A stretch of 64,000 nucleotides of DNA, taken from the NCBI RefSeq assembly GCF_011317445.1, contig NZ_JAAAPL010000001.1, forward strand, positions 682,001 through 746,000, in the 5' to 3' direction. Positions 39,622-48,871 of the stretch are shown here, in pieces; position 1 is the stretch's first letter; each line of letters opens with the position of its first letter. The notes beneath the pieces are model-generated. The model made no database searches. It worked only from the letters and a program-made list of their open reading frames with translations, and was not told the DNA's origin. The translations under genes and the position numbers were made by a program. This DNA is from Chelativorans multitrophicus (GTDB lineage: Bacteria > Pseudomonadota > Alphaproteobacteria > Rhizobiales > Rhizobiaceae).

Positions 39622-40737
39622 TTACTTCACCGCGCTACGAATCGTGGCGACGACCCGGTCCTGGTCTGCCTCGGATAGATAGGGGTGCATCGGCAGGCAG
39701 AGGATACGTTCCGGCAGGGTTTCCGAAACCTCCAGACCTTTCGGCGCGCGTGGATAGGCGGCGTAGGCCTCCTGCAGGTGCAGCGGCTTTTCATAATAGA
39801 CGACGGAAGGGATGCCCTCTTCCTTGAGCGCCGCCCTCACCTTGTCGCGCGCAGGCGTTTCGATCGCATATTGCGCCCAGGCGGAACGGTTGCCCGATGG
39901 GATCGCGGGAACCTTCACCACGTCCCCCAAGGCCTCGCTGTAGCGCGCGGCCACCTTCTGGCGAAGCTCCATTTCCTCCGACAGGATGGCGAGCTTCTCG
40001 ATCAGGATCGCCGCCTGCATGGTGTCGAGCCGCGAATTGACGCCGATTCGCACATTGTCATATTGGCTCTGCCCCTTGCCATGGAACGCGACGGAGCGGA
40101 GGATTTCGGCAAGGTCCCCGTCATTGGTGAACATGGCGCCGCCGTCGCCGTAACAGCCGAGCGGCTTGGCCGGGTAGAAGCTGGTGCCTGCCACATCGCC
40201 GAAGGCGCCGCACATGGTATTGCCCTGCGAGCCGCCGGTGGCCTGGGCGGCATCCTCGATCACGAACAGCCCCTCGCGCGCGGCAATCCGTGAGATGGCG
40301 GAATAGTCGGCGGCGAGGCCGAAAAGGTCGACCGGTATGATTGCCTTGGGCGCAAGCTCTCCCTTTTCCCGGACAGCAGCGATCGCCGCTTGCAGGCTGT
40401 CGATATCAATATTGTAGGTTTCCGGGTCGATATCGACGAAGACCGGCGAAGCGCCCGCGAGCGCCACAACCTCGGCGGTGGCCGCAAAGGTAAAGCTCGG
40501 CACGAAGACGGCATCCCCCGGCCCGATGCCCTTGGCCATGAGCGGGATCAAAAGCGCGTCGGTGCCATTTGCGCAGGCAATGGCATATTTGACACCCAGA
40601 TAGGCCGCGATCTTCTCCTCGAACTCGGCGACCTCGGGGCCAAGGATATAGCGCCCCTCGGCCAGCACCTTTGCCAGCCGTTTCTCAAGCTTTTCCTGAA
40701 TTCGATCGCGCTGCTTACCGAGGTCGATGAACTGCAT
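39622..40737 (-). CDS. DegT/DnrJ/EryC1/StrS-family aminotransferase
   Basis: A PLP-dependent sugar aminotransferase (371 residues) that adds an amino group to a keto-sugar nucleotide, usually for surface polysaccharide. The motifs are AIACANGTDALLIPL, VPSFTFAATAEVV, VIEDAAQATGG (the PLP-binding aspartate) and FYPAKPLGCYGDGG with the Schiff-base lysine. The start is the ATG at 40737 (MQFIDLGKQ), where family members begin; the frame extends 22 codons further upstream. The particular sugar is not predictable. Confidence 0.9.
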   Translation of the reverse strand: MQFIDLGKQRDRIQEKLEKRLAKVLAEGRYILGPEVAEFEEKIAAYLGVKYAIACANGTDALLIPLMAKGIGPGDAVFVPSFTFAATAEVVALAGASPVFVDIDPETYNIDIDSLQAAIAAVREKGELAPKAIIPVDLFGLAADYSAISRIAAREGLFVIEDAAQATGGSQGNTMCGAFGDVAGTSFYPAKPLGCYGDGGAMFTNDGDLAEILRSVAFHGKGQSQYDNVRIGVNSRLDTMQAAILIEKLAILSEEMELRQKVAARYSEALGDVVKVPAIPSGNRSAWAQYAIETPARDKVRAALKEEGIPSVVYYEKPLHLQEAYAAYPRAPKGLEVSETLPERILCLPMHPYLSEADQDRVVATIRSAVK

Positions 40738-40952
40738 GCCAGATGCCTTGTCCGTGGTGATAGGATGAGGGTGAATAGGCGTGCGCCGGGAGTTTCGCAA
40801 CAAAAAGGAACGTTCACTCTGTCGCAGGCATTGTTACACGCGGTGACCCGCTGCGAACAGCTTGGCGTTTGCGTTGCCCAAAGTTCGCCTCTAACAAATA
40901 GTCATCTTCGTACTCAGCAAATCAGTTCGTGCCAGTCAGGAGACAGAATTAT

Positions 40953-42308
40953 ATGAGTGCTCCCTTCAAGGCCTATGATGTCCGCGGCCGAATCCCGGAG
41001 GAGATCAACAGCCCCTTCGCCTATCGCTTCGCCCAGGCGACGAAGGAGGCACTTGGGCCAAAATCTGTCGTGATCGGTCATGACATGCGGCTCGACAGTC
41101 CTGCTCTTGCCGGCGCGCTCACGCAGGGACTGCTCGACAGCGGCGTTGACGTGCTGCCCGTCGGCCAATGCGGCACGGAGGAAGTTTACTTCCATACCGC
41201 CCGTTCCGGCGCCGATGCGGGACTTATGGTCACCGCGAGCCATAACCCGCCCGACTATAACGGCATCAAGATGGTGCTGAAGGGCGCTGCGGCCGCCACG
41301 CCCGACAACGCCTTCAACGCCATCGAAGAGCTGATGCGCTCAGACAAAGTGTTCCCGACTGCATCGAGCTACAAGGAGCGAGGAACGCTTCATCCGCTCT
41401 GCGACCGCAATACCTATATCGAGCGCCTGCTCGAGGAGGTTGCGGGGCAAAATTTGAGACCCCTGAAGATCGTCTGCCACGCGGGCAATGGCTGCGCCGG
41501 GCCAATCATCGACCTCCTCGAAAAGCATCTGCCCTTCACCTTCATAAAGATCGATCACGATCCAGATCCGTGGCTTCCCAACGGCGTGCCCAATCCTCTT
41601 CTTCCGGAAAAGCGCGAGAAGGCAAGCAGGGCGGTGGTGGAGCAAGGCGCCGACCTTGCCATCGCCTGGGACGGAGATTTCGACCGCTGCTTTCTCTACG
41701 ATCACAAGGGGCGGTTCGTGGAGGGATACTACCTCGTCGGCATGATTGCCCAGCGGATGCTGAAGAAGGCTCCGGGCGGCACGATCCTTTACGATCCACG
41801 CCTCACCTGGAACACGATCGACGTCGTGGAAAGAGCCGGCGGTGTGGCGAAGCCCTGCCGCACGGGCCACGCCTATTTCAAGCGCATGATGCGCGAGGAG
41901 AATGCCATTTACGGCGGCGAGATGAGCGCACACCATTATTTCCGCGATTTCGCCTATTGCGATTCGGGCATGCTCACCTGGCTCGACGTCGTTTGTGAGC
42001 TGTCAGAAACCGGCGCAACCCTGGCCGAGACCTTGGAGGAACGCATCGCCGCCTTCCCCTGCTCCGGCGAGATCAATTTCACCGTTGCCGATTCCAAGGC
42101 GGTGCAGGAGCGCGTGGCAGAGCACTACCAGCGCTTCAACCCGGAACTGGAGACGATAGACGGGCTCGGGATGGCCTTCGACAATTGGCGTTTCAATCTG
42201 CGCGCCTCCAACACCGAGCCGCTGCTGCGTCTCAATGTGGAAACCCGCGCCGACCAGCAGCTCCTGGAGCAGAAAGTGCAGGAATTGCGCGGGTTGATCG
42301 AAGCCTAG
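40953..42308 (+). CDS. Phosphomannomutase/phosphoglucomutase
   Basis: An alpha-D-phosphohexomutase (451 residues) that interconverts hexose 1- and 6-phosphates for sugar-nucleotide synthesis. The phosphoserine is Ser96 in TASHNPPDYNG, the metal loop is DGDFDRC (Asp240, 242, 244), and the sugar-binding loop GGEMSAHHYF and phosphate loop RASNTEPLLRL follow. The start is ATG 40953 after CAGGAGACAG. It diverges from the aminotransferase gene, which suggests a shared cell-surface polysaccharide role. Confidence 0.93.
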   Translation: MSAPFKAYDVRGRIPEEINSPFAYRFAQATKEALGPKSVVIGHDMRLDSPALAGALTQGLLDSGVDVLPVGQCGTEEVYFHTARSGADAGLMVTASHNPPDYNGIKMVLKGAAAATPDNAFNAIEELMRSDKVFPTASSYKERGTLHPLCDRNTYIERLLEEVAGQNLRPLKIVCHAGNGCAGPIIDLLEKHLPFTFIKIDHDPDPWLPNGVPNPLLPEKREKASRAVVEQGADLAIAWDGDFDRCFLYDHKGRFVEGYYLVGMIAQRMLKKAPGGTILYDPRLTWNTIDVVERAGGVAKPCRTGHAYFKRMMREENAIYGGEMSAHHYFRDFAYCDSGMLTWLDVVCELSETGATLAETLEERIAAFPCSGEINFTVADSKAVQERVAEHYQRFNPELETIDGLGMAFDNWRFNLRASNTEPLLRLNVETRADQQLLEQKVQELRGLIEA

Positions 42309-42458
42309 CGCATCGGAAGCCGTCGCAGAGACGGCTCCGCCGAATAGGAGCTCTGCCGTCAATCAGAAAACCGGTCGCAAGATTTGGCTGGGGCGGCAGG
42401 ATTCACAGCCATTACGCCGCCCCCAAGCCTGGCGAGGGCAATTCTGCGCCCAAACTTG

Positions 42459-43202
42459 CTACATTCCCGCAAGAATACGCGAATTGGCAAAACTTTCGGC
42501 CCGCAAGATGTGATCGATGACGATCGAACGCATGCGGTGAACATTGGCCCGGGACGCAGCCTCGGCCGCATCGGGCTGGTTATCCCGCAGGGCTTCGATA
42601 AGGGGGCGGAAATCGCGGCGGAAATCGATAGGGGCCTGTGAGTAGTGTCGGCGGGCCGCCACCACGCGGTCGAGCCGCTCGGTGATCTGCTGCGTGAGGG
42701 AGATTGCGTAGGAATTGTTCGAGGCGAGCCGGATGGTGCGCAGGATCTCTCCGCTCGCGAGCAGCACGCGGTGCTCGTCCTCTTCGCTCCGGGCCGGCTG
42801 CGGCCCGCAAGCTATCTCGGCGAGCGAGATCAATCGGTCATAGACATCGCCGATCCGGCCGCAGCTCATGCGGGAGAGCTGGGGCGAGATGATCTCGGAG
42901 AGATCGTAGAGCTCGATGACGTCCTTAATCGTGATGCCGTCGATCCGGTAGCCCTTGTTGGGCGCGGACGTCACCCATTGGCCGGCAACCAGCCGCTCCA
43001 TGGCGGCGCGGATAGCCGATAAGCCCAGTCCGGTATGCGCCATGAGCTGCTGGGTGGACAGCAGCTCCCCGGGCGGCAGGACGCAATCGATGATATCCGC
43101 TTTGATCAGGAAAAAAGCCTTATCGGCCAGCGTCTTGGCCGAAGCGGCCAATGACCGCGCATTTAGGGCGGTCGGAACGCTGTAGCTACGATGTTCATCC
43201 AT
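42459..43202 (-). CDS. GntR-family regulator (FCD type)
   Basis: A 247-residue regulator with an N-terminal winged helix (STQQLMAHTGLGLSAIRAAM, about 45-65) and an all-helical FCD ligand domain typical of FadR-like proteins controlling catabolic genes. It diverges from the M24-fold gene and the ABC importer and likely controls them. The start is ATG 43202 with AGAGGA upstream; the frame is open 35 codons further. Confidence 0.85.
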   Translation of the reverse strand: MDEHRSYSVPTALNARSLAASAKTLADKAFFLIKADIIDCVLPPGELLSTQQLMAHTGLGLSAIRAAMERLVAGQWVTSAPNKGYRIDGITIKDVIELYDLSEIISPQLSRMSCGRIGDVYDRLISLAEIACGPQPARSEEDEHRVLLASGEILRTIRLASNNSYAISLTQQITERLDRVVAARRHYSQAPIDFRRDFRPLIEALRDNQPDAAEAASRANVHRMRSIVIDHILRAESFANSRILAGM

Positions 43203-43285
43203 TGAGCAAGGGAATCCTCTAGGTGGCGACTGGGAGCAATTACCAAAGCCGAGCGTGGGAGGGAAGTTGCAGCACATTGAAAGTG

Positions 43286-43340
43286 TGTTATCGGACGTCA
43301 ATAACATTTTATTATTGTCATATTTAGCGTCAATGATATT
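43286..43340. promoter_or_regulatory. AT-rich repeats between the GntR regulator and the M24 gene
   Basis: Two direct repeats, CGTCAATAACATT (43296-43308) and CGTCAATGATATT (43328-43340), are spaced by 32 bases (three helical turns); the first overlaps an inverted repeat TGTTAT/ATAACA. They lie just upstream of the divergent M24-fold gene and are a candidate operator for the neighbouring GntR protein. Confidence 0.5.
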
Positions 43341-43373
43341 CTATTTGAAACTGCCCGTAAGAGGAGAGCCATA

Positions 43374-44621
43374 GTGACGACGTTGTCCAGCCCCAACACA
43401 GCAACAGAGCAAGAGCGCCAGTATCGCTGGAGCCGCACCCGCCAGTTCATGGACGACCACGGGCTAGACGCACTTCTGATCTTCGGGTCGGACCGCAGCG
43501 ACCGCTACGATGCCGGGCAGTACCTGACCTATGACCGCCGTTATCAGCACCTCGTCTTCCCGCGCGAGGGGGAGCCTGTGATGATCGCCTTCGCCGCGCA
43601 GGTGGCCACCCAGAACATGGTGGCCCGTGAACGCGGCCAGAGCAGCTGGATCACCGATATCCGCACGGGCGCGGTGCCCCATCTGGGACCCGAAATCCTC
43701 AAGGAGAAGGGGCTCGACAAGGGACGGATCGGGGTAATCGGCGCAGGCTGGGGCGGCCCGTTCTTCCGCTATGGCTGGGTGCCCAAGGACGCCTGGGAGG
43801 CAGTCCAGGCCGGATTGCCCGATGCAACGATCGTGCCCGTGACCCAGGAATACGGACTGGTGATGGCGCAAAAGAGCAAGTCCGACCGCGCGCATCTGCG
43901 CCGCGCCGCCGAAGCTGGGGAAGCGGCCATTCGCGCCATGATGGAGGTGGCCCGGCCCGGCGTGACGGAAGCGGAGATCTATGCGGCCGGCTACGCCGCC
44001 CAGCTCAAGCTCGGCATGCGCGTCACCTGGATGATGCTCCAGACCGGGCTGGAAAACCCCTCCTGGGGCGAGCCCACCTGGCTCATTCGGGGCCACAAGC
44101 CCCGCGTTCTGGAAGCGGACGACATGGTGGGCGCGGAAATCCTCCCCAACTTTGCCGAGCTCAACACCCACGTGAACACAAGCTTTACCCTGGGCAAGGT
44201 TCCCGACGAGACGCGGCGGTGCCACGAGATCGCACGCGAGAGCTTCGAGATCGGGATGGGCATGCTGCGGCCCGGCGCGAGCTTCCGGGAGGTCTTCGAG
44301 GCGATGGAAGAGCCCACGCGCCGCAACGGCGCCTGGCACCTGACGCCGCAGATCGCGGCGCTCAACCCGCTGCTTGGCGGCGGGCCGTCCGCCGACGGAA
44401 TCCGCGATCAGCTCCCCGACATGGCCGCGCAATATCCGCTGGTCGACGGCGGGGAGCGCATGCCCTTCGATTATGAAATCAAGGAAGGAATGACATTCTC
44501 ACTCCAGCCCGATTGCCGGTTCGGCCGCTACTGGTCGCTGATCGGCGGCGTGGTCGCAGTGACGGAAAACGGCGTGGAGGGCTACAACACCCTGTCCACC
44601 AGCATGAACCATATCGACTAA
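43374..44621 (+). CDS. M24 (aminopeptidase P/creatinase fold) protein lacking canonical metal ligands
   Basis: A 415-residue protein with a creatinase-type N-terminal domain (residues 20-160) and a pita-bread C-terminal domain (about 185-410). The five-ligand metal set of true M24 peptidases is not evident: the DFG...D pair region reads GAEILPNFAELNTHVNTSF, no HGIG is seen, and the ITIEPG-like segment is FSLQPDC. It may be a hydrolase or lyase of the creatinase/DddP kind, not a peptidase. It starts at a GTG (43374) with AGAGGAGAG upstream, and heads an apparent operon with an ABC importer. Confidence 0.8.
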   Translation: MTTLSSPNTATEQERQYRWSRTRQFMDDHGLDALLIFGSDRSDRYDAGQYLTYDRRYQHLVFPREGEPVMIAFAAQVATQNMVARERGQSSWITDIRTGAVPHLGPEILKEKGLDKGRIGVIGAGWGGPFFRYGWVPKDAWEAVQAGLPDATIVPVTQEYGLVMAQKSKSDRAHLRRAAEAGEAAIRAMMEVARPGVTEAEIYAAGYAAQLKLGMRVTWMMLQTGLENPSWGEPTWLIRGHKPRVLEADDMVGAEILPNFAELNTHVNTSFTLGKVPDETRRCHEIARESFEIGMGMLRPGASFREVFEAMEEPTRRNGAWHLTPQIAALNPLLGGGPSADGIRDQLPDMAAQYPLVDGGERMPFDYEIKEGMTFSLQPDCRFGRYWSLIGGVVAVTENGVEGYNTLSTSMNHID

Positions 44622-44754
44622 ATGGCCGGACGCTAGCCCCGACCCCACACGCTCTGCGTCAAGCTCATGGGGCGATTGGGGAACTGCCCCGCATATCCCG
44701 ACACGGCGCCTGCAAGCGTCCGGGGGGACGCAACATGATCAAAGGAGGAAAATC

Positions 44755-45810
44755 ATGAATGTCGATCGTTTCAGACTGTCACTGGCAGGCGCGGGCATAG
44801 CGGTAATGACCGCGATGGCCGCCGCACCTGCCCTGGCTCAAAGCGACTTGCCCGCGGGGGTCAGCGCCCTGCTCGATGACGCGGCGGCCGAAGGCACCGT
44901 TTCGCTTTTCGTCAGCTCGGACGCGCGCACGGCTGAGGACGAAGCCCGTCTCGAGGAGGCGATCGCGAACGACCTGGGCATTGATATCGACATCCGTCTG
45001 GTCGGCGGCGCCCCCGATCCGGTCTACGTTCAGCAGTTGGTGCAGCAGCACAATGCCGGGGTCGGCGTTCCCGTTGATCTGATCGTCACCGTCCCCACCC
45101 TGCTCGGCGTCCTTAACGAAGCCGGAGCGATCGCGGCCACCGACTGGGCGGCGCTCGACGCCAATCCCGAGGAAGTCGCCGAACAGGTGCATGGCCTGTT
45201 CGTAGCCGAGTTCGCCCGTCCGATCTTCTACAACACCAATCTGCTGAAACCGGACGAGGTGCCCACCAGCATCGAAGAGCTTCTCAGCGAAAAATGGGCG
45301 GGCCGGATCGTGACCGCCGCCCTGCCCGACGTCTTTTCGCCCTGGGCGATCGGGCTGGGCGAGGACAAGACTCTGGAAATGGTCGAAACTTTGCTCGTCG
45401 ACCTGCGCGCGGGCATCGCCCCCGCGCCCGCGGCCATCCGCACGCTGGTCGAAAGCGGCGAATACCCTATCGGCTTCGGCATCCGCATCTCCGGCGACCA
45501 GATCGCCAACAATTCCCCGGTCGCCTATGCCCCCATCAAGGCGCCGCTGGTGCCGCGCTTCGCCGGGGTTCTCGAACAATCGAGCAACAAGAACGCGGCC
45601 GCCCTCGTCGCATGGTGGCTCTCCCAGACCGAGAACGGCCAAACTCTTTCAGCCGAAGTGCTCGAATGGCCGCGCCACACGACGCCGGGAACCGATCTCT
45701 ACGAGCTGTCGAAACTCACCGACGGCGTCTATTCGGCCCCCGCTGAATGGTGGATGACCAAAGGCGTGGAAGCGGGCAATGCCGTAGCCAGGCTCTTGCA
45801 GGATATCTAG
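44755..45810 (+). CDS. ABC transporter substrate-binding protein (iron(III)/family 1 type)
   Basis: An exported binding protein (351 residues) with a signal peptide (FRLSLAGAGIAVMTAMAAAP, cleaved near ALAQ) and a start with a perfect AGGAGG. Its fold class and the permease beside it are those of the FbpA/AfuA-type and 2-aminoethylphosphonate or polyamine-like systems. YNTNLLKPDEVPTSIEELL is a typical family segment. The tyrosine pair that FbpA uses for iron is not evident, so iron is not assumed as substrate. Confidence 0.85.
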   Translation: MNVDRFRLSLAGAGIAVMTAMAAAPALAQSDLPAGVSALLDDAAAEGTVSLFVSSDARTAEDEARLEEAIANDLGIDIDIRLVGGAPDPVYVQQLVQQHNAGVGVPVDLIVTVPTLLGVLNEAGAIAATDWAALDANPEEVAEQVHGLFVAEFARPIFYNTNLLKPDEVPTSIEELLSEKWAGRIVTAALPDVFSPWAIGLGEDKTLEMVETLLVDLRAGIAPAPAAIRTLVESGEYPIGFGIRISGDQIANNSPVAYAPIKAPLVPRFAGVLEQSSNKNAAALVAWWLSQTENGQTLSAEVLEWPRHTTPGTDLYELSKLTDGVYSAPAEWWMTKGVEAGNAVARLLQDI

Positions 45811-45815
45811 TCGCT

Positions 45816-45850
45816 GGGCGGCAAGCGGGGACCGTCCTCGCCTGCCGCCC
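45816..45850 (+). other. Long hairpin between binding-protein and permease genes
   Basis: GGGCGGCA pairs with TGCCGCCC, and the inner GCGGGGA pairs with TCCTCGC (one wobble), leaving a three-base loop. It lies six bases after the binding-protein stop. Hairpins in this position usually protect the upstream mRNA so that the binding protein is made in excess over the membrane parts. Confidence 0.6.
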
Positions 45851-45873
45851 GAAAATGAGGATGGTTTAGGCCC

Positions 45874-47589
45874 ATGTCGCATTCGGTAGGTCTGGCAACC
45901 GCGATATCGGGACGCCGCCAAGATCCACTCGGCAAGCTCGTCGTCGTCCTGGCGGTGACTGCCGTGGTCCTGCTTTTGCTGCCCATCGCGGGACTGATCA
46001 TGAGCAGCCTTGTCTCCGACGAGACCAAGGCGTTCGGACTGGAAAACTACCAGTCCATCATCAACTCGCGCAAATTCACCACCATCATCACCAACACCGC
46101 GATCCTCGCGGTGGGCAGCCTTGCCGTGATGTTCCTGATCGCGATTCCTCTGGCCTGGCTCTATGCCCGCACGGATTTCCGCTGGCGCGGGGCCATCCTG
46201 ATCGCCGCCACGAGCCAGATCGCCATTCCGGGATTTCTCGTGGCCCTGGGCTACATCTTCCTGCTAAATCCCTCGAACGGCCTTATCAACCTGTGGTGGC
46301 GCGAGGCCGGAGGACAGGGATCGCTCGTCACCGTCTATTCGATGCCATGGATCATCCTGCTCCAGGGCCTCACCATGGTCGGTCCCGCCTTCTATTTCCT
46401 CGCTCCGGCATTTTCCAACGTGGACGGCTCCATCGAGGAAGCGGCAAGCGCCCATGGCGTGAGCAAGTTCGAAGCGCTGTTCAAGATCCTTCTGCCCATG
46501 ACGGCGCCGGCCCTGATCAGTACGGCGCTGTTCTTCCTCGTCATCTCGGTGGAGACCTTCGACTATGCCGGTATGCTGGGCATGCCCGCCCGCATCGACG
46601 TGGTGGCCACGTGGATCTATCAATATACTCAATCCTCCATGACCCTGCCCCAATACGGGCGCGCCTCGGCCATCGGCACCATGACGGCGGCGGTGCTGTT
46701 GGCGCTCATCCTCGTCCAGATCCTGGTGTTCAAGCGCAGCGCCGATGCCGGGACGATCGGCGGGCGTGCGCGGGTCGCTTCGGTGCGGCTTGGCAAGGGC
46801 GCGCAACTGGCCGCGATGACCGGCTTTTCGATCTACGGCTTTCTGGGCATCGTCCTGCCCTTCCTGATGCTGGTCTGGACGGCGCTGCTGCCCGTGCCGC
46901 AACCCCCGAGCCTCAAGGCCGTGTCGCAGCTTTCGCCGGCCGGGTTCGGGCCGCAATTCTGGACCGAACTGGCCAATGTGGGGGGAACAACGCTGTTCAT
47001 CACGGTCTTCGTGCCCACCTGTGTGCTGCTGTTCACGATCGCCATGTCCTGGGTGTCCAAGCGCATGCCGGCGCTGGGCAGGACGATCGATCTCGTTACC
47101 GTGGTCAGCCTCGCCGTTCCCTCGATCGTCATCGCCGTCGTCTTCAATATCGGCGGGCTGGCCGTGCACCGCTACGTGCCGATCTTCGGCACAGTCTGGC
47201 TGCTGGCCATCGCCATAGGCTCACGCTATGTGGCAACGGCTCACCGCATCACCGACAACGCCTTCCGCCAGCTAAACCCAGAAATGGCCGAATATGCCCG
47301 GACGGCGGGCGTGACCTCGGGCCGGACGCTGTTCTCCATCGCCGTCCCTGCCGCGCGCACCGGGCTGATCTTCGCCTGGTTCTGGGTCGCCCTGCTGACG
47401 CTGCGGGAACTGCCCATCACGCTCATAATGAGCAATTACGACCTGCAAACGCTGGCCTCGCGCATCTTCCTCTACAACAGCTCGGGCCAAACCCAGCAAT
47501 CGGCCGCCCTATCGGTGGCGCTGTTCGCCGTCGTGACGGTGTTTCTCGCCGGCCTTCTCTACCTCACTCGGCGCCCCCGCGCCCGCTAA
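45874..47589 (+). CDS. ABC transporter permease, fused two-domain (FbpB type)
   Basis: A 571-residue inner-membrane protein made of two repeated permease domains, about twelve helices. Each half has the EAA-loop that contacts the ATPase: EEAASAHGVSKFEALFKILL near residue 190 and EYARTAGVTSGRTLFSIAVP near 475. This fused layout is typical of ferric-iron and related importers. Confidence 0.9.
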   Translation: MSHSVGLATAISGRRQDPLGKLVVVLAVTAVVLLLLPIAGLIMSSLVSDETKAFGLENYQSIINSRKFTTIITNTAILAVGSLAVMFLIAIPLAWLYARTDFRWRGAILIAATSQIAIPGFLVALGYIFLLNPSNGLINLWWREAGGQGSLVTVYSMPWIILLQGLTMVGPAFYFLAPAFSNVDGSIEEAASAHGVSKFEALFKILLPMTAPALISTALFFLVISVETFDYAGMLGMPARIDVVATWIYQYTQSSMTLPQYGRASAIGTMTAAVLLALILVQILVFKRSADAGTIGGRARVASVRLGKGAQLAAMTGFSIYGFLGIVLPFLMLVWTALLPVPQPPSLKAVSQLSPAGFGPQFWTELANVGGTTLFITVFVPTCVLLFTIAMSWVSKRMPALGRTIDLVTVVSLAVPSIVIAVVFNIGGLAVHRYVPIFGTVWLLAIAIGSRYVATAHRITDNAFRQLNPEMAEYARTAGVTSGRTLFSIAVPAARTGLIFAWFWVALLTLRELPITLIMSNYDLQTLASRIFLYNSSGQTQQSAALSVALFAVVTVFLAGLLYLTRRPRAR

Positions 47590-47608
47590 AGAACGGTTCC
47601 GTGTATCC

Positions 47609-48682
47609 ATGACAGCTATTGCGCTAGCGAAAATCGAGAAAAGATTCGGCGGCCAGAACGGCATCCTCGTGCTCGATGGGCTCGACCTTACGATCGCGGA
47701 AGGCGAGTCCTATGTGCTGCTCGGCCAGTCCGGCTGCGGCAAGACGACGACGCTGCGCATGATTGCGGGGCTGGAGGAGCCCACCGGCGGCGAAATGACT
47801 CTGAATGGCAGCCCGGTCTATTCTCGCGCGAACCGGATATGGGTCGCTCCCGAGCGGCGTCCCATCGGCATGGTGTTCCAGTCCTACGCCCTCTGGCCCA
47901 CCATGACGGTCATGCAGAACGTCCGGTTCACCCTCGAACGCGGGCGCACACGGCTTTCACGCGCAGAGGCCATGGCGCGCACCCGGGAGGTGCTCGACAT
48001 GATGCAGATCGGCCATCTGGCCGATCGTCGCATAACCCAGCTTTCGGGCGGACAGCAACAGCGCGTGGCCCTGGCGCGCGCCGTGGCCCAGCAGCCCCGG
48101 ATTCTGCTGATGGACGAACCGCTCTCCAATCTTGATCCGCAGTTGCGTTCCGACGTGCGCGGCGAAATCCGCAAGGTCTGCAAGAGCCTGGGAACCACAG
48201 CGGTGATCGTCACCCATGACCGCGACGACGCGCTGGGGCTGGCCGATCGCGTGGGGGTGATGGACAGGGGCAAAATCCTGCAGCAGGCCGCCCCCTCGGA
48301 GGTAATGAACGATCCCAGCTCGCTGTTCATCGCTCGTCTGTTCGGGGAAATGAACGCCCTCGATGGGCATGTCGCGTCCTTCGCGGACGGGAATGCGGTG
48401 GTCGCGGTGGGGAGCCGGCCATTCCCGGTAAAGCGGCACGCATGGATGGAACTGGGCCAGAAGGTGGTGCTCGGCGCACGCCCATCGAGCCAGTTCCTCG
48501 CGCAGGATGGCATCGCCGGCATCATCGTGGAAAGCCATCTCGAAGGTCAGATGCACCGCAACAAGGTCGATATCGGAGAGGGCGTGATGACCATATATCA
48601 CGAGGGAGCCGCCCTGCCGGTCGGCGAGCGCGTGCATGTGGCCACGCGGCCGGAGGCTTGGATGGCATTTCCGGCCCGTTGA
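47609..48682 (+). CDS. ABC transporter ATP-binding protein (FbpC/PotA type)
   Basis: The 357-residue ATPase of the importer: Walker A GQSGCGKTT, Q-loop, signature LSGGQQQRVALARA and Walker B ILLMDEPLSNLD, then the switch histidine (VTHDRDDALGLAD). A C-terminal TOBE-type domain (about 280-350) follows. It lies 19 bases downstream of the permease and ends the operon. Confidence 0.92.
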   Translation: MTAIALAKIEKRFGGQNGILVLDGLDLTIAEGESYVLLGQSGCGKTTTLRMIAGLEEPTGGEMTLNGSPVYSRANRIWVAPERRPIGMVFQSYALWPTMTVMQNVRFTLERGRTRLSRAEAMARTREVLDMMQIGHLADRRITQLSGGQQQRVALARAVAQQPRILLMDEPLSNLDPQLRSDVRGEIRKVCKSLGTTAVIVTHDRDDALGLADRVGVMDRGKILQQAAPSEVMNDPSSLFIARLFGEMNALDGHVASFADGNAVVAVGSRPFPVKRHAWMELGQKVVLGARPSSQFLAQDGIAGIIVESHLEGQMHRNKVDIGEGVMTIYHEGAALPVGERVHVATRPEAWMAFPAR

Positions 48683-48709
48683 TTGGAGGTCGGACGCTAT
48701 CCTCACCGC

Positions 48710-48759
48710 ATTGAAGGCAAAATTGCCGTAGGGCGGTTAAATCGCCGCTCGCCTTCAAT
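48710..48759. terminator. Stem-loop between convergent operons
   Basis: The arms ATTGAAGGC and GCCTTCAAT enclose a second small palindrome (GGCG...CGCC). It sits 27 bases after the ABC ATPase stop and about 110 bases beyond the aldehyde dehydrogenase stop on the other strand. There is no T-tract on either side, so efficiency is uncertain. Confidence 0.45.
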
Positions 48760-48871
48760 TGGGCTCGGTCAGGTCGAAGCCGGACATATCTGCGTCGGTT
48801 TCGGCGAAGATGCGCACCGATCGAGAGGGGGATTGCCATCACCCATGATCACGCGATGGCGATCGCGGGCA

